This document shows positions 32,973 through 40,127 of a stretch of DNA of 40,127 bases, in pieces. Position 1 is the stretch's first letter. The number at the start of each line of letters is the position of its first letter. The position numbers and the translations under genes are program-made. Under the pieces are notes generated by a model, which was not told the DNA's origin, ran no database searches, and was given only the letters and a program-made list of their open reading frames with translations. Origin of the DNA: Chitinophagaceae bacterium (GTDB lineage: Bacteria; Bacteroidota; Bacteroidia; Chitinophagales; Chitinophagaceae); the NCBI GenBank assembly GCA_947452925.1, contig CANGFK010000004.1, forward strand, positions 1 through 40,127, in the 5' to 3' direction.

Positions 32973-33014
32973 AATCCGCCGTTATGATGGCTAAAGCCTC
33001 AAAACTGGCGGATT
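32973..33014 (-). promoter_or_regulatory. Hairpin between acpP and fabF
   Basis: AATCCGCC / GGCGGATT (32973-32980, 33007-33014) form an 8-bp perfect stem, with a smaller GGCTTTAGCC hairpin in the loop. A short T-run follows on the minus strand. It could partly terminate or stabilise the acpP message and so raise acpP over fabF (inference). Confidence 0.5.
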
Positions 33015-33041
33015 ATAATATTGCTTCAGTAATAAAGATTA

Positions 33042-33278
33042 TTACTTAGCGTTTTCTTCCAAGTAAGTAACCGCCTGACCAACAGTTGTGATGGTTTCTG
33101 CTTGCTCATCTGGAATTGAAATGTTGAATTCTTTTTCAAACTCCATGATTAATTCAACGGTATCTAAAGAATCTGCACCAAGATCATTAGTGAAAGACGC
33201 TTCATTTGTTACCTCAGCTTCGTCTACACCTAATTTGTCTACGATGATTTTCTTTACTTTAGTTGCGATGTCTGACAT
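33042..33278 (-). CDS. acpP: Acyl carrier protein
   Basis: 78 residues, acidic. The phosphopantetheine site is S37 in [18 protein letters not shown]. It carries the growing acyl chain for FabF and other fatty acid enzymes. First gene of acpP-fabF-rnc, with a good Bacteroidota promoter just upstream. Confidence 0.97.
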   Translation of the reverse strand: MSDIATKVKKIIVDKLGVDEAEVTNEASFTNDLGADSLDTVELIMEFEKEFNISIPDEQAETITTVGQAVTYLEENAK

Positions 33279-33304
33279 TGTAGTAATTTTTTTAGTTACG
33301 GCAG

Positions 33305-33333
33305 CAAAAATATACTTTTTGGTAAAACTGCAA
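33305..33333 (-). promoter_or_regulatory. Candidate acpP promoter
   Basis: On the minus strand TTG (33331-33333) and TATTTTTG (33305-33312) are separated by 18 bases, fitting the Bacteroidota TTTG/TTG - TAnnTTTG pattern. The transcript would start about 20 bases before the acpP ATG. Confidence 0.55.
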
Positions 33334-33453
33334 CGTTTTAAATAAATTTTGTTTGAGATTACAGCTAGTTTATTGTTAAGTTTATTAAAATACGCTGTTT
33401 TTACGTTGTAAATAAGTGCTTGAACAACTAAATTTTATTAAAAATTGTTTCAA

Positions 33454-33888
33454 ATGATTTTAAAAAATATCGATTTTGACACCGTTGAATACAAAAAAAT
33501 GGTGCATTTGAGAACAATTATTCTGAGAAAGCCTCTCGGATTAACCCTCACACAGATGGAGTTGGAGTTGGATAAAGAAGATTTTTTGATGGGATGCTTT
33601 GATGATTCTTGTTCGGAATTACTAGCTTGTTGTGTTCTTACAAAAATTGATGAGGATATTATAAAACTCCGACAGATGGCTGTTGCAGAAAAATATCAGG
33701 GAAAAGGAATTGGTAAAGAGTTAATCTTATTTGCCGAAAAATTTGCAAAAAAGAAAGGCTTCAAACAAATGGTGATGAATGCCAGAAAAGTGGCAATAGG
33801 ATTTTATCAAAAGCTGGGATATACGCTGATAGGAAATGAATTTGTGGAAGTAAATATCCCTCATTATAAAATGGAAAAATATTTATAG
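33454..33888 (+). CDS. GNAT-family N-acetyltransferase
   Basis: 144 residues from the ATG at 33454; the in-frame TTG three codons earlier is less likely. The acetyl-CoA-binding motif A is IIKLRQMAVAEKYQGKGIGK, with the Q-x-x-G-x-G loop, followed by motif B (VAIGFYQKLGYTLIGNEF). The substrate is unknown. It stands alone, divergent from acpP. Confidence 0.85.
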   Translation: MILKNIDFDTVEYKKMVHLRTIILRKPLGLTLTQMELELDKEDFLMGCFDDSCSELLACCVLTKIDEDIIKLRQMAVAEKYQGKGIGKELILFAEKFAKKKGFKQMVMNARKVAIGFYQKLGYTLIGNEFVEVNIPHYKMEKYL

Positions 33889-34019
33889 ATGAAATAAGGC
33901 CGGTTTTTGTAACCACAAACAGTTGATTAAAGCCATGCAATGGATAATGTTCTATTTCAAATAATTTTTTTTGAGTGCAATTACCTTTATTTTGTGGCTT
34001 AATCAATATATGTCTTTAA

Positions 34020-34448
34020 ATGGATTACAGTAAGTTAGTAGCAATAACAGGGGTTCCTGGTTTATTTGAATTGGCAGGAAATAAGGGAGATGGTATACTT
34101 TTAAAAAGTCTAGAAGATGGTTCTATAAAATTTATTTCATCAAGAAAAGGAGGCTTTTCTCAATTAGAAGCCATCGAAATATTTACTATCAGAGAAAATG
34201 TAAATCTTTCAGAAATATTTGTTGCAATGAGAGATAGTAAGGAGGAGTTGCCTTCTGATAAAGATCCAAAAGCAATTAAAAGTTACTTCGAAAAAGTTTA
34301 TCCCGATTTGGATTTCGATAGGGTTTACGGTAGCGATATGAAAAAAATGGTAAAATGGTTTGCAATTTTGAAAGCAAAAGACATTACCATAAAGGTATAC
34401 AACGACGAATCTGAAGGGGAAGAGCCTACGGAAGACGCATCTAAATAA
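34020..34448 (+). CDS. DUF5606 domain protein
   Basis: 142 residues. The N-terminal 130 residues match the Bacteroidota DUF5606 family: DYSKLVAITGVPGLFELAG, GGFSQLEAIEIFTIRENVNL, and YGSDMKKMVKWFAILK. The C-terminus is acidic (DESEGEEPTEDASK). Soluble, function unknown; an SH3-like N-terminal half is plausible from the strand pattern. It ends in a strong terminator. Confidence 0.8.
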   Translation: MDYSKLVAITGVPGLFELAGNKGDGILLKSLEDGSIKFISSRKGGFSQLEAIEIFTIRENVNLSEIFVAMRDSKEELPSDKDPKAIKSYFEKVYPDLDFDRVYGSDMKKMVKWFAILKAKDITIKVYNDESEGEEPTEDASK

Positions 34449-34470
34449 TTATACCCTTTTTATATTATTT

Positions 34471-34503
34471 AAAAAGCCGCATAGAACCCTATGTGGCTTT
34501 TTT
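34471..34503 (+). terminator. Terminator of the DUF5606 gene
   Basis: Stem AAAAAGCCGCATA / TATGTGGCTTTTT (34471-34483, 34490-34502; one G-T pair), 6-base loop, T-run. Confidence 0.9.
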
Positions 34504-34603
34504 AGTGGCTGTATATTCCACCTAATAAAATTGAATAATTTTTTTAGGCATAAAAATGGGGGTTAGGTTTCTAATCTTTTTTATAACAGATAATGTAATA
34601 CTT

Positions 34604-35950
34604 ATGTCGAAAACAATACTGATAATTGACGATGAAGAAAAATTGCGTAACCTCTTGGCACGCATTATAAGAGCTGAAGGATTTGAAGTGTTGGAGGCTG
34701 GAACACTGAAGGAAGGTTCTAAAATATTAGCATCCAAACCTGTTGATGTGTTGCTGTGCGATGTTAAATTGCCAGACGGAAACGGCGTTGACTATGTTTT
34801 AAACACCAGAAACCTTCACCCCTCAATAGAAGTTATACTACTTACTGCTTATGGAAATGTAGCCGATGGAGTGCAAGCTATGAAGAATGGCGCGTTTGAT
34901 TACATCATAAAAGGAGACGATAACGATAAAATTATTCCGCTGCTAAATAAGGCATTTGAAAAAGTAAGTCTTCAAAAAAGAATAGAACAGCTTGAGGAAC
35001 AGGTAGGACAGAAATACAATTTTGATAGTATTTTGGGTAGTTCTACTCTTATTCAAGAATCAATCAGTTTAGCCAAAAGAGTGGCGCCAACAGAGGCAAC
35101 CGTTTTATTATTAGGAGATACAGGAACAGGAAAAGAGGTTTTTGCACAAGCAATTCATACTAGTAGTACACGTGCAGGTAAGCCTTTTATGGCTTTAAAC
35201 TGTAGTGCCTTTGGCAAGGAATTGCTGGAAAGCGAAATATTTGGTCATAAAGCTGGCGCATTTACTGGCGCATTGAAAGACAAAAAGGGATTGATAGAAG
35301 AAGCGAGTACAGGAACCTTGTTTTTAGACGAAATAGGTGAGATGCATATTGAATTGCAAAGTAAATTGCTCCGGGTTCTGGAAACAAGTGAGTTTATAAA
35401 AGTAGGAGATACCAAGCCTACCAAAGTAAATGTGCGCATTATTGCAGCCACAAACAGGGATTTGCAAAAAGAAGTGCAAGATGGAAAGTTTAGAGAAGAT
35501 TTGTTCTATCGATTGAATGTGTTTACCATTTTTCTTCCGAGCCTAAAGGATAGAAAGAAGGATATACCGATTCTCGCCAATCATTTTCTGCTTATATTCT
35601 CTACAAAAATCAATCGTAAAGTGACCAAAATGAGTGATGCTTTCTTAGCAACACTTAGCAAACACGATTGGAAAGGAAACATACGGGAACTGAAAAATGT
35701 GATGGAAAGGGCCGTTATTTTATGTGATGAGCAAGAACTTTCTGTGCAAAACCTACCCTTGGATATGCAATTGGCTTCTGATGAAAACAGCAATAAACAA
35801 CTATCTGCCTTCGAATTGGCAAGTGTAGAGAAACTCCATATTCAGCGAGTATTAAACCATTGCAAAGGCAATAAAACCGAAACCGCCAAGCTGTTGAATA
35901 TTGGACTCACTACCCTCTATAGAAAGATTGAAGAATACAAAATCGGGTAG
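34604..35950 (+). CDS. Sigma-54-dependent response regulator (NtrC family)
   Basis: 448 residues from the ATG at 34604; the longer frame from 34556 adds an unlikely hydrophobic leader. The receiver domain has the phosphorylation site D53 (LLCDVKLPDG). The AAA+ domain has Walker A GDTGTGKE (171-178), the sigma-54-contact loop GAFTGA (218-223) and Walker B-like GTLFLDEIGEM. A Fis-type helix-turn-helix closes the protein (RVLNHCKGNKTETAKLLN). It activates sigma-54 promoters. Its position directly before the kdp genes suggests that it controls potassium uptake in place of KdpE; no histidine kinase is in the window, and one may lie downstream of kdpB. Confidence 0.9.
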   Translation: MSKTILIIDDEEKLRNLLARIIRAEGFEVLEAGTLKEGSKILASKPVDVLLCDVKLPDGNGVDYVLNTRNLHPSIEVILLTAYGNVADGVQAMKNGAFDYIIKGDDNDKIIPLLNKAFEKVSLQKRIEQLEEQVGQKYNFDSILGSSTLIQESISLAKRVAPTEATVLLLGDTGTGKEVFAQAIHTSSTRAGKPFMALNCSAFGKELLESEIFGHKAGAFTGALKDKKGLIEEASTGTLFLDEIGEMHIELQSKLLRVLETSEFIKVGDTKPTKVNVRIIAATNRDLQKEVQDGKFREDLFYRLNVFTIFLPSLKDRKKDIPILANHFLLIFSTKINRKVTKMSDAFLATLSKHDWKGNIRELKNVMERAVILCDEQELSVQNLPLDMQLASDENSNKQLSAFELASVEKLHIQRVLNHCKGNKTETAKLLNIGLTTLYRKIEEYKIG

Positions 35951-35994
35951 TTAAATAAGCCCCCTACCTCTATTGGTAATCCATTAATTGTTAT

Positions 35995-36141
35995 CAGGAA
36001 AATATTTCCCGCGTACAGGCATAAGTTTTTTGTAATCGGGAAATGAATTCCCTCATTCGGGAATTCATTTCTTTTTATCGGGAATTGTTTTCCGGTATGC
36101 GGGAATATTTATTTTGTTATCGGGAATAAATTTCCCGGAAG
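35995..36141. repeat. 21-bp-phased palindromic tandem array B
   Basis: Seven units start at exactly 35995, 36016, 36037, 36058, 36079, 36100 and 36121. The core is CGGGAA, four to six bases, then TTCC or TTTC, so each unit carries a GGGAA/TTCCC dyad. Odd units keep TTCC; even units end in T-rich TTTTTAT/TTGTTAT, giving a 42-bp period. GACTGAAACCT starts at 36141, right at the end of the last unit. The plus frame reads heptads beginning RE (REMNSLI-REFISFY-RELFSGM), with stops in it. It lies between the response regulator and the kdp leader. Confidence 0.9.
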
Positions 36142-36168
36142 ACTGAAACCTCAAATTCATATACCATT

Positions 36169-36318
36169 ATGAAAACCATTCAACCAAAATGGAGGGATAA
36201 AAACAAAGCCAAAACAAATGCAAGAAAAAACTTTCGTCCGCTGAAATACAATGCCCGGTTGAATTATACAATATCCTTTCTTTTCATAAAACCCTTGCGG
36301 CACTTCCTTTGGCTATAG
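36169..36318 (+). CDS. Possible small basic protein, 49 aa
   Basis: MKTIQPKWRDKNKAKTNARK is followed by 29 residues ending FIKPLRHFLWL. It is strongly basic in the first half and hydrophobic at the end. It starts 27 bases after array B. I do not recognise it, and no ribosome-binding site is clear, so it may be chance. Confidence 0.25.
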   Translation: MKTIQPKWRDKNKAKTNARKNFRPLKYNARLNYTISFLFIKPLRHFLWL

Positions 36319-36332
36319 TTCGTGAATTAAAT

Positions 36333-36458
36333 ATGCAAACAATGAAACTTAATAAAACAACCATCATGGACTTTGTGGTAATAGTTTTTGTATGGGCTAT
36401 TTCTATATCAGCACTCTCACTTGTGGTTATGCGCATCGAAATTTTACTCACTAAATAA
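36333..36458 (+). CDS. Small single-pass membrane protein in the kdp leader
   Basis: 41 residues: a short basic start (MQTMKLNKTT), one hydrophobic helix (VVIVFVWAISISALSLVV) and a short tail RIEILLTK. A second in-frame ATG at 36342 could be the start. It is not KdpF-like, and its role is unknown. A terminator-like hairpin follows 75 bases later, so it may be made separately from kdpFAB. Confidence 0.5.
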   Translation: MQTMKLNKTTIMDFVVIVFVWAISISALSLVVMRIEILLTK

Positions 36459-36533
36459 AATATACAGTGATGCTTACAATCATTTTGTTTTTACATCATT
36501 TCAAGGAGATAAAATCTAGTAATTAGAGGGGTT

Positions 36534-36587
36534 AGCCGCTGCCTAGTAGTCATCAAACAACTTGGTACGAATGGTGGCGGCTTTTTT
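36534..36587 (+). terminator. Terminator or attenuator in the kdp leader
   Basis: AGCCGCTGCC (36534-36543) pairs with GGTGGCGGCT (36573-36582) as 10 bp with two G-U pairs, followed by a six-T run. It lies between the small membrane ORF and the kdp genes, so it either ends that short transcript or is a conditional stop in the kdp mRNA. Confidence 0.65.
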
Positions 36588-36637
36588 AGATTTTAAGATT
36601 AACTGTAAATATTTTTTCAAACAATAAAAAAACAATT

Positions 36638-36721
36638 ATGCTAACACTCATTTTAGTTATTGCAGGGCTGATAGGCTTTGTTCTCTTTTTTAAAACAATT
36701 GATGTTTTCGACAAAATTTAA
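36638..36721 (+). CDS. KdpF-like small membrane peptide, 27 aa
   Basis: MLTLILVIAGLIGFVLFFKT followed by IDVFDKI. One membrane helix and a short amphipathic tail. It sits 27 bases before kdpF on the same strand and is probably part of the kdp operon. Function unknown; a pump accessory peptide is an inference from position and topology. Confidence 0.5.
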   Translation: MLTLILVIAGLIGFVLFFKTIDVFDKI

Positions 36722-36748
36722 AACAATCACCACTTAAAATTTAAAGAT

Positions 36749-36829
36749 ATGTTTCTATTACTATTTATTCTTTCTATCGTGGCATTCGGCTACCTCTTGT
36801 ATGTTTTAATTAAACCCGAAAATTTTTAA
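36749..36829 (+). CDS. kdpF: Potassium-transporting ATPase small subunit KdpF
   Basis: 26 residues: MFLLLFILSIVAFGYLLYVL followed by IKPENF. The closing Y-x-x-Y-VL-KPE-F pattern is that of KdpF, which stabilises the KdpABC complex. It starts 20 bases before a purine stretch and ends 16 bases before kdpA. Confidence 0.8.
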   Translation: MFLLLFILSIVAFGYLLYVLIKPENF

Positions 36830-36845
36830 CCTCAAAACAAATAAT

Positions 36846-38564
36846 ATGAATTCAGAATTACTAGGCGTTATCGCTACGTTTTTATTAACCGTGTTGCTTG
36901 CTTATCCACTGGGCAGGTACATGGCAAAAGTGTACAGTGGAGACAGAACCATATTGGATTTTATGAAACCAGTTGAACGGTTAATTTACCGTATTTCTGG
37001 CGTAAATCCTTCTGAAGGTATGGATTGGAAACAATTTTTGAAGGCTATGCTAACCATCAATTTGTTATGGTTTGTATATGCCTTTTTTATGTTTCTATTT
37101 CAGAGTCATTTGCCATTAAATCCGGATGGCAACCCAGATATGACACCAGACTTAAGTTTTAATTCCGCCATTAGTTTCATAACCAATACCAACTGGCAGA
37201 ATTATTCGGGAGAAACGGGCGTTACTTATTTAACCCAGCTTTTTGTTATTACCTTCTTACAGTTTCTAAGCGCCGCTACAGGGATAGCTTGCTTGGTGGC
37301 AATGTTTAACGGGTTTAAAGAAAAGACTACCAATAACCTTGGTAACTTCTGGCAAATATTAACCGTAACAGTTACTAGGATATTATTGCCAATAAGTATT
37401 GTAATTGCTGTTTTACTTGCTTTTAATGGAACTCCGGCAAGCTATGACGGCAAAGACTCCTTCATAAGTTTACAAGGAGATACTGTACAGGTTTCTCGTG
37501 GTCCTGCCGCTGGAATGGTTGCCATAAAACATCTAGGAACAAATGGAGGTGGTTGGTATAATGCCAATTCTGCCCATCCATTGGAAAATCCAAATTACTT
37601 CACCAACATGATGGAAGTGATTGCACAGGTTTTAATCCCTATGTCCTTGCTTTTTGCAATGGGATTTTATATCAAGCGTAGAAAATTTTCTACTGTAATA
37701 TTTGGTATAATGACCCTAGGAATGCTCTGTCTGGTAATTCCGACTATTATAACTGAAGTCCACGGCAATCCCGAAATTGCAAGAATGGGTATATCCCAAT
37801 CAACAGGTGCAATGGAAGGAAAGGAAGTGAGGTTTGGCCCAGCCGCTTCGGGTTACTGGAGTATTGTAACCACTATTATTTCTACTGGATCTGTAAACTC
37901 CATGCATGATAGTTCTATGGCATTGTCTGGATTAATGCAATTGTTGGGAATGTTGGTAAATGGATTTTATGGGGGTTGTGGTGTAGGTATGCTAAATTAT
38001 TTTATCTACATAATCATAGCTGTATTCATATCAGGATTGATGGTAGGAAGAACGCCAGAATTTATGGGGCATAAAGTAGAAGCAAGAGAGGTAAAGATTG
38101 CAGCATTAGTTACCTTGTTATCTGCATTTATCATCAAGGGTGGTTTGGCAATAGCTTGTTATACTTTGTTGCATTATTCCAATGCAGACTGGGCATTCAA
38201 ACCTTCTGGATGGTTGAACAATTCAGGCTTCCATGGTTTTTCTGAAATGATGTATGCCGTTACTTCTGCTAATGCCAACAATGGTAGTGCTTTTGCAGGA
38301 TTGACTGGTAATAACATTTTTTGGAATGTTTTGCTAGGAACTGCAATACTTCTGGGTAGATACCTACCTATTATCGGACCTATCGCAATCATAGGATTGA
38401 TGGCCAAGAAAAAATATGTTCCAGATTCTGCCGGTACTTTAAAAATAGATTCTGTCACATTTGGTGCTATGACATTTGGGGTAATACTCATCCTTACTGC
38501 ATTATCCTATTTCCCTCCTTTGGTTTTGGGGCCCATTGCTGAATATTTAAGTATGCACCATTAA
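36846..38564 (+). CDS. kdpA: Potassium-transporting ATPase subunit KdpA
   Basis: 572 residues, about ten membrane helices. The four selectivity-filter repeats of the SKT-like channel are visible: NTNWQNYSGE, GTNGGGWYNANSAHPLEN, STGSVNSMHDSS and TSANANNGSAFAG. GGCGVGMLNYFIYI is a further KdpA signature. It binds and passes K+ in the high-affinity uptake pump. It follows kdpF and precedes kdpB by 54 bases. Confidence 0.96.
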   Translation: MNSELLGVIATFLLTVLLAYPLGRYMAKVYSGDRTILDFMKPVERLIYRISGVNPSEGMDWKQFLKAMLTINLLWFVYAFFMFLFQSHLPLNPDGNPDMTPDLSFNSAISFITNTNWQNYSGETGVTYLTQLFVITFLQFLSAATGIACLVAMFNGFKEKTTNNLGNFWQILTVTVTRILLPISIVIAVLLAFNGTPASYDGKDSFISLQGDTVQVSRGPAAGMVAIKHLGTNGGGWYNANSAHPLENPNYFTNMMEVIAQVLIPMSLLFAMGFYIKRRKFSTVIFGIMTLGMLCLVIPTIITEVHGNPEIARMGISQSTGAMEGKEVRFGPAASGYWSIVTTIISTGSVNSMHDSSMALSGLMQLLGMLVNGFYGGCGVGMLNYFIYIIIAVFISGLMVGRTPEFMGHKVEAREVKIAALVTLLSAFIIKGGLAIACYTLLHYSNADWAFKPSGWLNNSGFHGFSEMMYAVTSANANNGSAFAGLTGNNIFWNVLLGTAILLGRYLPIIGPIAIIGLMAKKKYVPDSAGTLKIDSVTFGAMTFGVILILTALSYFPPLVLGPIAEYLSMHH

Positions 38565-38618
38565 TTTTTTCAAGACGAGAAATACAGATTATAATAAATA
38601 CAATTAAAATAAAAAATT

Positions 38619-40127
38619 ATGTCAACGGAAAAATCAAATAAGTTGTTCGAGCCTGCCCTTGTAAAAGAGGCGTTGAAACAATCGTTTATTAAATTGAATC
38701 CAAAGATTATGCTCCGTAACCCTGTAATGTTTACAGTGGAAATAGGAACAGCAGTAATGCTTGGCGTATGTATCTGGATTGCAACAGGAGAAAAGGCTCA
38801 GGGTAGTTTTGCCTACAATTTCTCAATCTTCTTAGTATTATTCCTCACTGTGTTGTTCGCAAATTTTGCTGAAGCAATTGCCGAAGCAAGAGGAAAGGCA
38901 CAAGCAGATAGTTTGAGAAAGACTAGAGAAGAAACCCCAGCCAAAAAATTGGTAAATGGCAAAATAGAAATGGTTAGTAGTGCCATTCTTAGAAAAGGGG
39001 ATGTATTTATCTGTGAATCTGGGGATATGATTCCAATGGATGGCGAAATAGTAGAGGGTATCGCAACCATTGACGAAAGCGCTATCACTGGTGAATCTGC
39101 TCCTGTAATCAGGGAATCGGGTGGGGACAAAAGTTCTGTAACAGGTGGCACAAAAGTATTATCTGATAGAATTAAAGTTAAAGTGACCACCGAACCAGGT
39201 GAAAGCTTTTTGGATAAAATGATTGCTTTGGTAGAAGGTGCTAGTCGTCAGAAGACGCCAAATGAAATAGCCTTGACTATCTTATTAGCAAGCTTCACTT
39301 TAATCTTTCTGATTGTTTGTGTAACCTTAAAACCATTTGCAGATTATGCCAATACGCCAATAACCGTATCGGCATTGGTTTCCTTATATGTTTGTTTGAT
39401 ACCCACAACAATTGGCGGATTATTAAGTGCCATTGGTATTGCGGGTATGGATAGGGCATTGAGGGCTAACGTAATTACCAAGAGTGGTAAGGCGGTAGAA
39501 ACTGCTGGCGACTTAGATACATTGTTACTCGACAAAACAGGTACAATCACCATTGGTAATAGAAAAGCAACCAACTTCTGGCCAGCTAACGGTGTTGATC
39601 CAAAGGCTTTTATAGATGCCTGCGTTCTTTCTTCTTTGGCTGATGAAACGCCTGAAGGAAAGTCAATCATAGAATTGGCAAACATTAGCAAGGATTCTTT
39701 CAAGATAGATGGAGCGGTATTTATTGAGTTCACTGCCGAAACCAGATGTAGCGGTATTGATTTGATAACTGGTCTGCGTATTAGAAAAGGAGCTTCTGAT
39801 TCTATAAGAAGGATTGCTGAAAAAGCTGGTAACTCCTTCCCAGAAGAAACAGTTGAGCAAGTGAGAAAGATTTCTTCTAATGGTGGAACGCCGCTAGTTG
39901 TTTCTCAAAACGAACAGATATTGGGGGTCGTCGAATTACAAGACATTATTAAACCAGGCATTCAGGAAAGGTTTGAACGTCTTCGTAAGATGGGTGTAAA
40001 AACAGTAATGGTTACGGGCGATAATCCTTTGACGGCTAAGTTCATTGCAGAAAAAGCAGGAGTGGATGATTTTATTGCCGAAGCTAAACCAGAAGATAAA
40101 ATGAATTACATCAAACTAGAACAACAA
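38619..40127 (+). CDS. kdpB: Potassium-transporting ATPase subunit KdpB (partial, 3' end outside window)
   Basis: 503 codons are visible of about 675 expected; the frame is open to the last base. The start is the ATG at 38619 (MSTEKSNKLFEPALVKEALK). P-type ATPase motifs are TGES (in ESAITGESAPV), the membrane CLIPTTIGGLLSAIGIAG, the phosphorylated aspartate D305 in LDKTGTIT, and VMVTGDNPLTA near the end. It hydrolyses ATP to drive K+ uptake through KdpA. kdpC, and possibly the sensor kinase, would follow outside the window. Confidence 0.96.
   Translation, partial: MSTEKSNKLFEPALVKEALKQSFIKLNPKIMLRNPVMFTVEIGTAVMLGVCIWIATGEKAQGSFAYNFSIFLVLFLTVLFANFAEAIAEARGKAQADSLRKTREETPAKKLVNGKIEMVSSAILRKGDVFICESGDMIPMDGEIVEGIATIDESAITGESAPVIRESGGDKSSVTGGTKVLSDRIKVKVTTEPGESFLDKMIALVEGASRQKTPNEIALTILLASFTLIFLIVCVTLKPFADYANTPITVSALVSLYVCLIPTTIGGLLSAIGIAGMDRALRANVITKSGKAVETAGDLDTLLLDKTGTITIGNRKATNFWPANGVDPKAFIDACVLSSLADETPEGKSIIELANISKDSFKIDGAVFIEFTAETRCSGIDLITGLRIRKGASDSIRRIAEKAGNSFPEETVEQVRKISSNGGTPLVVSQNEQILGVVELQDIIKPGIQERFERLRKMGVKTVMVTGDNPLTAKFIAEKAGVDDFIAEAKPEDKMNYIKLEQQ

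Noticed and set aside
36299-36313. Possible sigma-54 promoter (GGCAC...GGC) before the small ORF at 36333
   Set aside because: The GG and GC elements are 11 instead of 10 bases apart and the -12 TTGC is imperfect. A similar off-by-one match lies near 36565, so neither is convincing.
36480-36600. Known potassium or c-di-AMP riboswitch before kdp
   Set aside because: The leader has a terminator-like hairpin, but I could not match the conserved cores of ydaO/yuaA or M-box/KhtRS-type RNAs.

Overview
The window looks like chromosomal DNA of a Bacteroidota bacterium, most likely of the Chitinophagaceae or a close relative (inference). The signs are low G+C, a type IX secretion sorting domain, DUF2480 and DUF5606 proteins, TAnnTTTG-type promoter boxes, a Bacteroidota-style acpP-fabF-rnc cluster, and several dispersed non-coding repeat families. 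No rRNA, tRNA, CRISPR array, transposase or integrase was seen.

Layout. 1-3.5 kb: two diverged copies of a 235-bp palindromic repeat, then a T9SS-tail protein, a collagen-like secreted protein and two small unknown genes. 3.5-9.4 kb: a CvfB-type S1 protein and a large TolB-propeller/outer-membrane-barrel protein (minus strand), then a metallo-beta-lactamase-fold hydrolase and a small lipoprotein. 9.6-15.3 kb: feoB, a 1.2-kb gene-free region full of repeats, and a secreted GH31 glycosidase. 15.3-20.5 kb: DUF2480, a PpiD-like periplasmic foldase, a 580-bp AT-rich gap with DnaA-box-like words, nadA and an FN3-like protein. 20.9-24.3 kb: mnmG, two parS-like sites around a perfect hairpin, ybeY, feoA and nadD. 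24.4-28.9 kb: a three-enzyme GH18/NodB/GT2 membrane protein and an orphan transketolase C-terminal half. 29-33.3 kb: an FGE-like lipoprotein, a decayed FN3 fragment, an ORF6N protein, and acpP-fabF-rnc. 33.4-40.1 kb: a GNAT enzyme, a DUF5606 protein, a sigma-54 activator response regulator, then the kdp potassium-pump locus with small membrane ORFs, kdpF, kdpA and kdpB (cut by the window end).

The most unusual signal is in the gaps between genes. Four separate intergenic regions (8761-8928, 11916-12374, 29972-30160, 35995-36141) carry tandem arrays with a 21-bp period. In three of them the spacing is exact; the longest has two 1-bp slips. The unit sequence differs completely from locus to locus, but period, internal dyad symmetry and a higher-order period of 42 or 63 bp recur. 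Two of the arrays are followed by the same 11-mer, GACTGAAACCT. I do not recognise this as a described element class.

Functionally the window is mostly housekeeping: NAD synthesis (nadA, nadD), tRNA and rRNA maturation (mnmG, ybeY, rnc), fatty acid synthesis (acpP, fabF), ferrous iron and potassium uptake, envelope biogenesis and polysaccharide handling. The parS-like pair and the AT-rich gap 4 kb away suggest an origin-proximal location, which is inference.
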